In this document: piece after piece, positions 17,205 to 25,015 of the stretch
How the letters are laid out: each line of letters begins with the position of its first letter
Position numbering within the stretch: the stretch's first letter is position 1
Source of the DNA: Metabacillus kandeliae
GTDB lineage: Bacteria > Bacillota > Bacilli > Bacillales > Bacillaceae
DNA length: 64,000 nt
Direction: 5' to 3'
NCBI RefSeq assembly: GCF_021166585.1
Contig: NZ_JAJOZE010000003.1
Location: 124,001 to 188,000 of the forward strand
Notes under the pieces: model-generated
Told to the model about the DNA's origin: nothing
The model's database searches: none
Seen by the model: only the letters and a program-made list of their open reading frames with translations
Translations under genes and position numbers: made by a program

Positions 17205-17949
17205 GCCGGTCAACCAGCTTTTTCACCATTTCAAGCAATGCCTTGACATCCTCCGGTCGCGTTCTCCCTGTTTCTTTGTCAATAATCGATGAGTAAACAT
17301 GGGGAATGATTTTCGGCACACCCGCTTCCAGAGCGATTTCCACGATTTTTTCAAAGTTGTCCAAATCAATGCCGCCTGTCGGCTCTAGCGCAAACCCCTG
17401 CTCTCCGCAGGCTTTCGCAACTTCCCGGTACTCTTCTTCGCATTCCAGCCCTTTCATCGGAAAATACTTCAGCGCATTTCCTCCCATATCCCGCACCAGT
17501 TCAATCGCAGCCTTCACGGGAACAATAGCGGATTCTTCCGAAGCTGCACTGAACGGACCAGTGGAAATATTCACATATCCCGGCTTTCCGCAAGGCGATA
17601 CAAGGGCATTGATCCAGCCTGCCTTTTGGCCAAGGTTCGCTCTTGTCGCTCCGACTGCAGGGAACACCTGGTTGATATGGCTGCCTGCATAGGATTTCGC
17701 AATTTCCGCCACAACAGCTGCCTGCTTGTTATCTCCTGCCCCGAGACCAATGGATACGGCTTCCTCAATCTCAGCTCCGCATTTTTTCATAGCAGCTGCT
17801 GCTGTATCCGCATCAGGGAAATCCTTTGATAAAACACCAACGAGTACATGCCCTTCTGCTGCTTCAAAAACTTCTTTCGCATTTTCCAAGTTTCCGGCCA
17901 GCACATTCAGTGCGACGCGGTTACGATAAAAACGGTTTTCAATTGTCAT
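17197..17949 (-). CDS. dagF: DagF/DgaF-type 2-dehydro-3-deoxy-phosphogluconate aldolase
   Basis: This 250-residue class I aldolase-like protein of the KDGP aldolase group would cleave 2-keto-3-deoxygluconate-6-phosphate to pyruvate and glyceraldehyde-3-phosphate. Lys161 in GGNALKYFPMKG is the likely Schiff-base residue, and EPTGGIDLDNF near the C-terminus is the phosphate-binding turn. Its ATG overlaps the DgaE stop as ATGA. In Salmonella the same two enzymes (DgaE, DgaF) form the D-glucosaminate pathway; pairing with DgaE here points to the same chemistry. Confidence 0.9.
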   Translation of the reverse strand: MTIENRFYRNRVALNVLAGNLENAKEVFEAAEGHVLVGVLSKDFPDADTAAAAMKKCGAEIEEAVSIGLGAGDNKQAAVVAEIAKSYAGSHINQVFPAVGATRANLGQKAGWINALVSPCGKPGYVNISTGPFSAASEESAIVPVKAAIELVRDMGGNALKYFPMKGLECEEEYREVAKACGEQGFALEPTGGIDLDNFEKIVEIALEAGVPKIIPHVYSSIIDKETGRTRPEDVKALLEMVKKLVDRHA

Positions 17950-19055
17950 GCTTCATTCCCTCCCAGTATCTCCTGCAATCTCGCTTGTATCACCTGAATA
18001 TCGTCCCCCTGCAGCGGGCGCGGGTCGATATCAAAAAAGCCCTGGCGAATCCCATAGTCACGGGTGTAAATCGCGATTTCCCCATTTCTCAGCTTGTCAT
18101 TAACTTCTTTCGCATTGGTACCTGAAGCCTTAGGGTCAATTTTAATGCGGGCCCGGTAGATTTCTCTTCCTGCTTCATCCTGCACAATGGAAACAGCCAC
18201 ACCTTTAAGCTCGCTGAGTGTTTCTAAAGCCTGCAGGCTCTCTCTTTCCTGTACACTGCTGTCCTTTTTCTCGAAGTATTCGTCAAGCGCCTGCAGCAGA
18301 CCGAATGTTGTTTCCTTCCCTACCTTCATGCTTCTTCCAATGCAATGAAGCTGCACTTTCAGCCATTCTATGTATTTTTTCTTACCGGCTGCAATTCCTG
18401 AAGTCGGTCCTTCAATCGCCTTTGAGCCGCTGTAAATCGCGATATCTGACACCTTTACGTATTTCTTCAAATCTTCTTCAGCAGCAGCATCCACGATCAG
18501 CGGAACATTGTGCTTCTGAGCCACTTCCCAGGCTTCTTCTACTGAAATCATGTTTTTCTGAACCGCATGATGGGATTTCACGTAAAGAATAGCTGCCGTG
18601 TTTTCGCAAATCGCTTCAATGAGATGCTCTGCTTTCCCCTCATTGGCGTAGCCGACTTCTACGGTTTTCCCGCCGCCAAGAAAGACCATCGTCTCAACTG
18701 GAGCGCCGTACTGCACGTTATGCCCTTTATATAGAAGAATCTCGTTTTTTTGAATGTGTTCCTGGTGCAGCCTTTCGCTCTTTCTCCGATTTCCTTCTGT
18801 CACAATCGCCGCAACAGACAGTGCAATCCCGCTTGAAGCTGAATTCACCACAACCGCTGCCTCTGCATCAAGCAGGCCGGCAATATGCTCACCTGATTTA
18901 TCCACTAAATCAGCGATCTCCACATAATTCTGTCCGCCTGTTTTCATTGCATCCATCACCGTATCTGACGGCGCTGAAACTCCTAAAATGCTCATCCGCC
19001 CGCTCGCATTAACTACCCGTTTTAATCCGTATTTAGCATTCAATGTATTCTCCAT
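17946..19055 (-). CDS. dgaE: DgaE-family PLP-dependent ammonia lyase
   Basis: This 369-residue SelA-like fold type I PLP enzyme has the cofactor lysine most likely at Lys212 in IAIYSGSKAIEGPTSG, with the Asp of PLIVDAAAEED (about 189) binding the pyridine nitrogen. DgaE converts D-glucosaminate-6-phosphate to 2-keto-3-deoxygluconate-6-phosphate plus ammonia. It starts 23 bp inside the deacetylase gene after GGAGTGGTGATC. Tight overlaps on both sides show a single operon. The substrate is inferred from the family and from the aldolase partner. Confidence 0.88.
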   Translation of the reverse strand: MENTLNAKYGLKRVVNASGRMSILGVSAPSDTVMDAMKTGGQNYVEIADLVDKSGEHIAGLLDAEAAVVVNSASSGIALSVAAIVTEGNRRKSERLHQEHIQKNEILLYKGHNVQYGAPVETMVFLGGGKTVEVGYANEGKAEHLIEAICENTAAILYVKSHHAVQKNMISVEEAWEVAQKHNVPLIVDAAAEEDLKKYVKVSDIAIYSGSKAIEGPTSGIAAGKKKYIEWLKVQLHCIGRSMKVGKETTFGLLQALDEYFEKKDSSVQERESLQALETLSELKGVAVSIVQDEAGREIYRARIKIDPKASGTNAKEVNDKLRNGEIAIYTRDYGIRQGFFDIDPRPLQGDDIQVIQARLQEILGGNEA

Positions 19056-20136
19056 TGATCACCACTCCTTTCACCATCATCAGCTGATCTGCCTTCCGCT
19101 CTTCCCCTTCCGAATCCCGGAAAACGGTTTCCTTCTCTTCAACAGTGAAAAGAGTCAGGTTTGCCGTGTCTCCTTTGGCGATCCTTCCAAGCTCTGGCCG
19201 CTTCAGCCACTTCGCTGGATTCCGTGTCACACCATCAATCACTTCTTTTAAGGAATAGCCCAAGTATAAAAACTTGGAAAGAACATTCGCCATATTGAAC
19301 ACAGGCCCATTCAGCCGGTTTTTCCGGTAAATATCTGTGCTGATGCTGTTAAAAGGAATGCCCGCTTTCTTCGCAAACTCTGCCGTCACAAAAGAAAAAC
19401 TGGCATTCCCATGACCAACATCCAGTTGAACTCCCCGCTGAATGGCTTCAAGAAGCTCTGGCAGCGGCTCACCATTCTCATCAAAAACACTGTTCGCTTT
19501 TCCATTCAAGTAATGCGTGATCACATCGTTCTCTTCCAGCAAATCTAAAACCTCATTAATATGCGGTGGCCCTGAACCAATATGGACCATCAGCGGAAGA
19601 CCTGTCTCATTTGAAAACTGTCTAGCCTTTTTTAGCGGCTGTATTCCATTTCCGCCAACAACACTTTTACTGATTCTCGCTTTCAGGCCTACAATATGCT
19701 CGCCAAATTCAGCGACACACTTTTTCAGCTTTTCTCCATCCAGCAGCGAAAGATCTGACAGCTCATCAATTCGCTGAAGCCCAATCCGCGAGATATTCAA
19801 AAATGCCAGCACATTGGTTTTCGCCTTTTGATTCATGTCGATCAGATCAGCCAGCCTGTCCGCTCCAGTGCTCCCGGCATCAACAATCGTCGTCACACCA
19901 GTTTTATAACCGATCTCATCCGCCTCATCACCATATGGTTCAAACTCCGGAAAGGCATGAACATGCAAATCGACCCAGCCGCTTGAGACATAAACCTTAT
20001 GCTCAAAATCCACGACCTTGTCTCCCTGTCCTTGGCCAGCAGGAACAATATCTGCAATTCTATGATTCTCAATCTTGATGTCTATCGAACGCTCGTCTGT
20101 TGTTTTTACATTCTGCAGTATGACACTCTGACTCAT
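19033..20136 (-). CDS. Amidohydrolase/deacetylase family metallohydrolase
   Basis: This TIM-barrel amidohydrolase of about 367 residues is of the type often linked to DgaE. Metal ligands are visible: HVHAF (first two His), a Lys in VGLKARISKS as probable carbamylated bridge, HIGSG and GHGNA for later His, and Asp in STDIYRKN. It probably removes an N-acyl group or opens a cyclic amide from an amino sugar acid before the lyase step. The frame opens at 20145, but the ATG at 20136 has the better-spaced AAGGATGAGG. It is the first gene of the operon. Confidence 0.88.
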   Translation of the reverse strand: MSQSVILQNVKTTDERSIDIKIENHRIADIVPAGQGQGDKVVDFEHKVYVSSGWVDLHVHAFPEFEPYGDEADEIGYKTGVTTIVDAGSTGADRLADLIDMNQKAKTNVLAFLNISRIGLQRIDELSDLSLLDGEKLKKCVAEFGEHIVGLKARISKSVVGGNGIQPLKKARQFSNETGLPLMVHIGSGPPHINEVLDLLEENDVITHYLNGKANSVFDENGEPLPELLEAIQRGVQLDVGHGNASFSFVTAEFAKKAGIPFNSISTDIYRKNRLNGPVFNMANVLSKFLYLGYSLKEVIDGVTRNPAKWLKRPELGRIAKGDTANLTLFTVEEKETVFRDSEGEERKADQLMMVKGVVINGEYIEC

Positions 20137-20221
20137 TGTCCTCATCCTTTTCAGGAATAGATTGTATGCGTTATCATTTTTGCTTTGGGTTTAGGTTAGC
20201 ATAGATTTTTCGACGGGTCAA

Positions 20222-20233
20222 TATAACGTTATA
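20222..20233. promoter_or_regulatory. Palindrome TATAACGTTATA, candidate GntR operator
   Basis: This perfect 12-bp palindrome lies 86 bp upstream of the deacetylase start and just upstream of a leftward TTGACC that could be a -35 element. GntR-type regulators bind such palindromes, so this is the best candidate operator for the operon regulator. Confidence 0.45.
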
Positions 20234-20267
20234 ATGTTTATGAATAAAATACAAACCAAGAAAGGTC

Positions 20268-20834
20268 TCATTCGGGATACCATGAAAGTTTAGTATCACT
20301 ATCCAATGGTTTTGTTTTAATTTCTGCACTTAAGTTGCTGAACCAATTACGCAAAATCTCTTCCTTTGCAAGCTTTGCGTGTTCATGATCTTCCCAGATG
20401 ATATGTGAAAACCAAGCTTTTGTAGCCCACTCGAATTGCAGCTGTGCATAGGCAATTCCAGGATGTTCAACCTGTGCAAAGTTCCCATTTACAGCAGACG
20501 CCACACTGGGTGCCTGCGGCAGCAGCTCATTTTCAATTCTTTCTTTTACTACAGGATCTTCGAGCTCGTGCCACATCACCAATCTCCCGTCTTTTTGATA
20601 AAAAATATCAAAAGAAGGTTCTTCTCTCATTTCGACTAAGACAAAGGCGCGATCTACTAAATTATCAGCAGCCTTTATCGAATTAACTATAATATTTTGA
20701 GCAATCTCCACCCATAAGTTCATCGCTTCTTCTTCCGGTGACTCGACATACATTTCTGACCCTAGTTCCGATACAGCGGCTTCTTGCTTATTTACCTCTT
20801 CCACTTTTTTAAAAAACCGCTGAAAGAATCCCAA
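20268..20834 (-). CDS. Hypothetical protein, possibly immunity-like
   Basis: This soluble acidic protein of about 188 residues belongs to no family I recognise. It has a conserved-looking core with FVLVEMREEPSFDIFYQ and a C-terminal half rich in Trp (FEWATKAWFSHIIWEDHEH). I choose the TTG at 20834 because AAAGGGTGTG lies upstream at proper spacing. The frame is open to 20996, but that start would translate REP repeat DNA and has no ribosome site; ATG at 20918 is another option. It is divergent from the LXG toxin, and its compact aromatic sequence resembles immunity proteins, which is only a suggestion. Confidence 0.7.
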   Translation of the reverse strand: MGFFQRFFKKVEEVNKQEAAVSELGSEMYVESPEEEAMNLWVEIAQNIIVNSIKAADNLVDRAFVLVEMREEPSFDIFYQKDGRLVMWHELEDPVVKERIENELLPQAPSVASAVNGNFAQVEHPGIAYAQLQFEWATKAWFSHIIWEDHEHAKLAKEEILRNWFSNLSAEIKTKPLDSDTKLSWYPE

Positions 20835-20940
20835 TACAGTCACACCCTTTAGCAGAATATAGTTCTGTGTACCCTCTTTCTCATACGATTTAACGCTACT
20901 ATAGGTTAATATTTCCATTTTTGTTTGCGTTCGATAAAAA

Positions 20941-20967
20941 GAAGCAACAGAACCGTCCCCATGCTTC
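20941..20967 (-). repeat. 27-bp REP hairpin, copy 8
   Basis: This copy has a GAAGCAACAG left side (poorer pairing than most) and A5 before it on the plus strand. It lies upstream of the hypothetical gene at 20268, one of the few copies not at a gene end. Confidence 0.8.
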
Positions 20968-20974
20968 CTGAAAA

Positions 20975-21001
20975 GAAGCACGAGAACCGTCCCCATGATT
21001 C
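20975..21001 (-). repeat. 27-bp REP hairpin, copy 9
   Basis: This copy sits 7 bp from copy 8 with one altered base in the right arm (ATGATTC). It lies about 100 bp upstream of the LXG toxin gene. An artificial start codon for the neighbouring leftward frame is created inside it. Confidence 0.8.
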
Positions 21002-21102
21002 TTTTGCCTCATTTTTACAAAATACACCAAATTTCGAAAGGACTCCAAGCATACATGGGTAATAGTAGAAAGTAACGATACTATTTTAAGAGAGGCTATG
21101 TG

Positions 21103-22659
21103 ATGGGAAATTCGAAGATACTTGATGCGGAACCGTTTCTCTCGGCCATGAAAGCACGGAGCACTGAATATGAGGAGTTATCAAGGCAGCTTTATCAGCT
21201 GAAGTTTTCTTTTCAGGATTTAGTTCAAAACACGGAATTCAAGGGTAATGGAGCCGATGCGATCAAGAGCTTCTATCAAGAGCAGATAAATCTGGTAGAT
21301 GAATGGCAGACATTAGTGCAAATGAGAATGACTTTTTTAAAGCTCCTTCCTTTCACTCTGCACCATATGGAGCTAGATGATGCTGTTATTCAAGAAAGCT
21401 TTTTAGACAATGAACTGGAAACCGGCCTTACAAATGCTAAGAACCTGGTGAACAGCCAAAAAACTGATCTAGAAGACATTTTGAAAAGCATCCATGATCT
21501 TGTGCCATTGACACCGTTCTCTTCAGAGCTCTTTGAAGACAGCACTGAAGGTGCCAAAAGGAAAAAAAGAGATACAGAAATGAACCTCAATCAGCTTGAT
21601 GCCGATCTGGTAAAGGATTATTCTTTAACAGACAACTTAGAGACACATATCCAGCAGTTTATGAATGAGCTATGCGGATCTACAACAGCCAGTGGAAAAG
21701 AAGTAAACCAGCTCACATTTGATGGAAAAGCCTTTCGCCAAAAGGATATTTTCAAGAATGTTGATCACATGAATGCTCCCCTTAAAGACTACCTGAATAA
21801 AAAAAGCGACATCTTAAACCATGAAATTTGGACAAGATTGCAGGAACCCGACCTATCAGCTGAAGAATACATAGAATTAGCAGACGAATATGGATACCTC
21901 AGCCTGCCGAAGGATATGCAGGATACGTATATGCAGAAAAAGGCCTGGATTCATACGAAGAATTTTGCAGCTGGTGTCGGTGAAGGTGCTAAGAAGATAC
22001 TTGATGAAAACTATTATATGGCCACTCACCTTGATGAAACATGGGAAGGCATTAAATACACAGCAAATCATCCAGTTGATGTATTCAAGTACATGTGGAA
22101 CCAGCTTTGTGATTCCTACGAAAAAGAATATGTTAATGGAGATACTGCCAGTAAAGCTCGCTGGGCTGGGAGAACTGCATTACCTATAGGGCTCGCCACC
22201 ACTCCGCTTGAGGAATTAGCTGCGGGGAAGACGGCGATGTCTGTGGTAGAAAAGGGCGCGGCTGTTAGTAAAGCAGGGATTAAAAGAGGGATTGAGAAAG
22301 CAGGAGGTAGAGTTCCTGGTTATAGTGTTGAAAATCAGATGTTGGGTGCTGGTTCTCCTTATAATGTGATGAGTCCTGAGGGGTTGTTTAATCAGCGGCT
22401 GCAGATGATTGAAAGATTCAGAGAGAATGATAAAATTCCCAATCAGGGACTTATTGATTCGGGTGTTTCTGGAGCACCAAAAGTGGACGCTGGTAAGCAA
22501 GGCAAACATGTGACCGGACATCCCAACAGTTTACCTGCTAAGAAAACCCAATGGCCTGAGGGGATAAATGGAGTAGAGCTTACTCAAATTGCTTGGACAA
22601 AGGGGACTGTTGTCAAACCTGATGGCAGTGTAAAAATATATGACTTCAAAAAAACATAG
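21103..22659 (+). CDS. LXG-domain polymorphic toxin, C-terminus frameshifted
   Basis: This is a type VII-secreted polymorphic toxin. Residues 1 to about 200 match the LXG domain (helical, KGNGADAIKSFYQEQ motif), a middle helical linker follows, and from about residue 465 a toxin domain begins with GKQGKHVTGHPNSLP, as in BECR-fold RNase toxins such as Ntox50. The ATG at 21103 has AGAGAGG at good spacing; an adjacent upstream GTG is less likely. The frame stops after YDFKKT. One extra A in the A7 tract at 22648-22654 would restore a continuous end DFKKNIGPNGETRVKVHID (see 22656-22733). As written, the toxin lacks its last 25 or so residues and may be inactive. Immunity genes follow directly. 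Confidence 0.85.
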   Translation: MGNSKILDAEPFLSAMKARSTEYEELSRQLYQLKFSFQDLVQNTEFKGNGADAIKSFYQEQINLVDEWQTLVQMRMTFLKLLPFTLHHMELDDAVIQESFLDNELETGLTNAKNLVNSQKTDLEDILKSIHDLVPLTPFSSELFEDSTEGAKRKKRDTEMNLNQLDADLVKDYSLTDNLETHIQQFMNELCGSTTASGKEVNQLTFDGKAFRQKDIFKNVDHMNAPLKDYLNKKSDILNHEIWTRLQEPDLSAEEYIELADEYGYLSLPKDMQDTYMQKKAWIHTKNFAAGVGEGAKKILDENYYMATHLDETWEGIKYTANHPVDVFKYMWNQLCDSYEKEYVNGDTASKARWAGRTALPIGLATTPLEELAAGKTAMSVVEKGAAVSKAGIKRGIEKAGGRVPGYSVENQMLGAGSPYNVMSPEGLFNQRLQMIERFRENDKIPNQGLIDSGVSGAPKVDAGKQGKHVTGHPNSLPAKKTQWPEGINGVELTQIAWTKGTVVKPDGSVKIYDFKKT

Positions 22660-22733
22660 GACCTAACGGTGAAACCAGAGTTAAAGTTCATATTGATAAA
22701 AAGGGAAATATTCATGGATATCCAGTAAGGTAG
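22656..22733 (+). pseudogene. Detached C-terminal end of the LXG toxin
   Basis: The -1 frame relative to the toxin encodes IGPNGETRVKVHIDKKGN followed by IHGYPVR and TAG, a natural end for this toxin domain with conserved His residues. It is separated from the main frame only by the A7 tract. The stop lies 9 bp before the next gene start, as expected for intact toxin-immunity spacing. Confidence 0.75.
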
Positions 22734-22742
22734 GTGGAATGT

Positions 22743-23270
22743 ATGCAAACAAACATATTGAAAATTATCCAAGATTTATATCAGAAACCAGATTATAGCT
22801 ACACCTTATTAAACTATGTTGATAGAGATTATTGGAAGGATAAACTCCTTACAAATATGAAGGCCACCCATATAGACAATCTTACCGATTTCAATTACTC
22901 AAAGTGCTTTACCTTATTTATTTGTTCTGACTATTATCCAAAAATCAATCTCGGAAGTGATGAGTTGTCAGAATATCTGAAGAACCACTCTTTTCTTGAT
23001 GGAATAATGCTCTATATTTCTGCCATAGCTCCTTTTGCTGCCATTAAGTTCTTTCGGTATAAGGACATTGAAAGTAACGTCCAATTAATTGAATTACCTC
23101 ATCCTCCTCTAGAAGAGAGCAAAACGATTTACAAGCAATTGATAAGCCTATTGAATGAGAATAACTTGGAAATTTTACAAGGGGAAACATTAGCTTTAAA
23201 GGTTAATGAAATTTCATTAGAACTTGAGGAAGGAGAGCTTACAGTCTTTCAATGCTTATTTGAAGAATAG
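22743..23270 (+). CDS. Putative immunity protein for the adjacent LXG toxin
   Basis: This 175-residue acidic soluble protein is of no family I can name. It starts with ATG at 22743 after AGGTGG; the upstream GTG at 22734 is less likely. It lies 9 bp after the true end of the toxin domain, the standard place for the cognate immunity gene, and its AT-rich composition matches the toxin C-terminal region. The immunity role is inferred from position and size. Confidence 0.7.
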   Translation: MQTNILKIIQDLYQKPDYSYTLLNYVDRDYWKDKLLTNMKATHIDNLTDFNYSKCFTLFICSDYYPKINLGSDELSEYLKNHSFLDGIMLYISAIAPFAAIKFFRYKDIESNVQLIELPHPPLEESKTIYKQLISLLNENNLEILQGETLALKVNEISLELEEGELTVFQCLFEE

Positions 23271-23288
23271 GAAAAGGATAATAAAAGA

Positions 23289-23855
23289 ATGAGGTACTTT
23301 AAGCTGCTTAAAGACTATTCGGATGAGGAAGAAGTACTTTGTTTTTGTGAAAATACTCTGGGTTGGGAGCAATATGAATTATCAGAAGGAAAAACAATTA
23401 ACAATTGGGATAAGGAACTGACCTTCTACTATGACCCAGTGGAAGGTAAACAAATACCTGATTACATTCATAATAATTTATCTTGGTTCATAGTATCTCC
23501 TCAGTTTAAAAATATTCTAATGGAGACAGATGAAAGTGGAGTGCAATTTTTGCCATTAAACATAGTAAACAAAGAAAATGAGCATTCAATTCATGACTAC
23601 TCAGTGGCAAATATAATTAACGTTGTTGATGCTATTGATTTGGAAAACTCCACATATAGTTTTTTTGAATTAGATAATAAAAAGATTTACGACATTACTA
23701 GATATGCTTTAAATGAAGATAAAATCAATGGTAAGCATATTTTTAAATTAAAAGGCGATGAAATCCCCATTTTTATATCAGAATTAGTCAAAGGGATTAT
23801 TGAAAAGAGTGATATTACTGGATGTGACTTTCTTGAAGTGGAGGTAACAATCTGA
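23289..23855 (+). CDS. Imm11-type (DUF1629-like) immunity protein
   Basis: This 188-residue protein resembles Imm11-family immunity proteins. It has an N-terminal MRYFKLLKDYSDEEE, a central IVNVIDAxDLENSxYxxFEL-like stretch (here VVDAIDLENSTYSFFEL), and an end KGxEIPIFISE...TGCDFLEVEV. It lies 18 bp after the first immunity gene. Its cognate toxin is not in the window. Orphan immunity genes stacked behind a toxin usually protect against rival alleles. The 3' end touches a truncated phage gene. Confidence 0.75.
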   Translation: MRYFKLLKDYSDEEEVLCFCENTLGWEQYELSEGKTINNWDKELTFYYDPVEGKQIPDYIHNNLSWFIVSPQFKNILMETDESGVQFLPLNIVNKENEHSIHDYSVANIINVVDAIDLENSTYSFFELDNKKIYDITRYALNEDKINGKHIFKLKGDEIPIFISELVKGIIEKSDITGCDFLEVEVTI

Positions 23856-24754
23856 GCTTAGCTTCTTCAGAAGTCTTTGAGGACTTTTGGTTAAACCAGC
23901 AAGAAAATGTCACTATTTATGGAAAAGAAGCATGAGAACCGTCCCCATATAAAAATATTGAATTAAATGCCAAGAACAATCAAGGAATATCCTATAACCG
24001 TTTTTATATCGGTAGAAGTGATGGTGGTAAAAAATCATTATTTATAACATCTTCTACTAATGGATGGGTGAACGAAAACAATTTCTTTGGTGGAGAATTT
24101 AGATTCAATACAACAGACAGTTTAGATACAGATTGTTGCCTTTTGACAATCGATGACAGCGGCGGGTATAAGCAAAATAATAACCATTTTTACTCACCCT
24201 CTTTTGAGAGAGGTAATACAAACGGTGCGAAATGTTGCTATGTAACCGGAGAATTTAACCAAATATTTTATGCACGAGCAGAACAAACAGGAGTAATAGA
24301 GCTTGCTGCTGGTTCAAGATTCAACGCAGTCACCCTAGGGTACGATGATTACAATACCTCGCTTATTGTAGACAATGGTTCACAGAACTTCACTCAAACT
24401 CGCCAGAAAGTAAATTATTCCAGTGACGTTGATGGAGTGTTTACTATTCGTAACGTAGGTTCTAATAATTATAAAAACATTCGTCTACTTGACACTTCTA
24501 ACAATGAAAGGTTTTTCATTAAGGCTAGTGGAAAGGTCTTCTCTAACCAATTTGGATATTTTCAATCGGGTTTACGATTTAACACAGTAGATGGAACAAG
24601 GAATGATCGTGGTATTTTTTCTGGCAGTGGTAGTCCGGAAAGTGTAGTTTCCGCAAGAATTGGAAGTATGTACCTAAGAGCTGATGGGGGAGCAAATACT
24701 ACTCTTTATGTAAAAGAGAGTGGAACGGGGAATATCGGTTGGGTTGCGAAATAA
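23855..24754 (+). pseudogene. Prophage tail-fibre/tailspike C-terminal fragment, interrupted by a REP
   Basis: The long frame 23936-24754 ends GSMYLRADGGANTTLYVKE and GTGNIGWVAK, a typical C-terminal end of phage tail fibre or spike proteins. The same frame continues upstream of the REP copy at 23927 (NLSLASSEVFEDFWLNQQEN, then VTIYGK) and is cut only by a TGA inside the repeat. The simplest reading is a 5'-truncated fibre gene into which a REP was inserted. A GTG at 24068 could start a 228-residue product, but no ribosome site supports it. Confidence 0.7.
23927..23948 (-). repeat. Truncated REP copy 10 inside the fibre gene remnant
   Basis: The left arm and full core are present (GAAGCATGAGAACCGTCCCC, then AT), but the right arm GCTTC is missing. 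The flanks on both sides are in the same reading frame of the fibre-like sequence. The TGA within the repeat breaks that frame. Confidence 0.7.
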
Positions 24755-24805
24755 AACGCTTAGAAAAGGAGAAACTGCAGGCACACAACTAGGCAAGGTG
24801 CAGGC

Positions 24806-24886
24806 ATGGAGGTATTTTCTCATGCTTCAACATATGGTCACATTGCGGGATTTGTCAATAAACTGTTTCTTTTGATTGGGGAGTAG
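24806..24886 (+). other. Short open stretch, possible phage gene remnant
   Basis: The 260 bp between the fibre fragment and the polymerase contains a 26-codon frame, MEVFSHASTYGHIAGF and onward to TAG. It has no ribosome site at proper distance and looks like a leftover gene end. The rest of this interval holds only A/T-rich DNA; I see no other feature. Confidence 0.3.
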
Positions 24887-25015
24887 TGTAATACCTAGAT
24901 TCGACCCTAATATGACTTTTTAACTAACATCTAATTAAGTTTTTATAGAAAAAATACCAATATTTTGATACATTAATAAAAGTTGGTTCAAAATAAATTA
25001 AATTAGGTGGTTCTT

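Noticed and set aside
20835-20996. N-terminal extension of the hypothetical protein at 20268
   Set aside because: The extra codons translate the REP repeat (MGTVLVL...), and no ribosome site supports a start at 20996; a TTG with a spaced site at 20834 is better.
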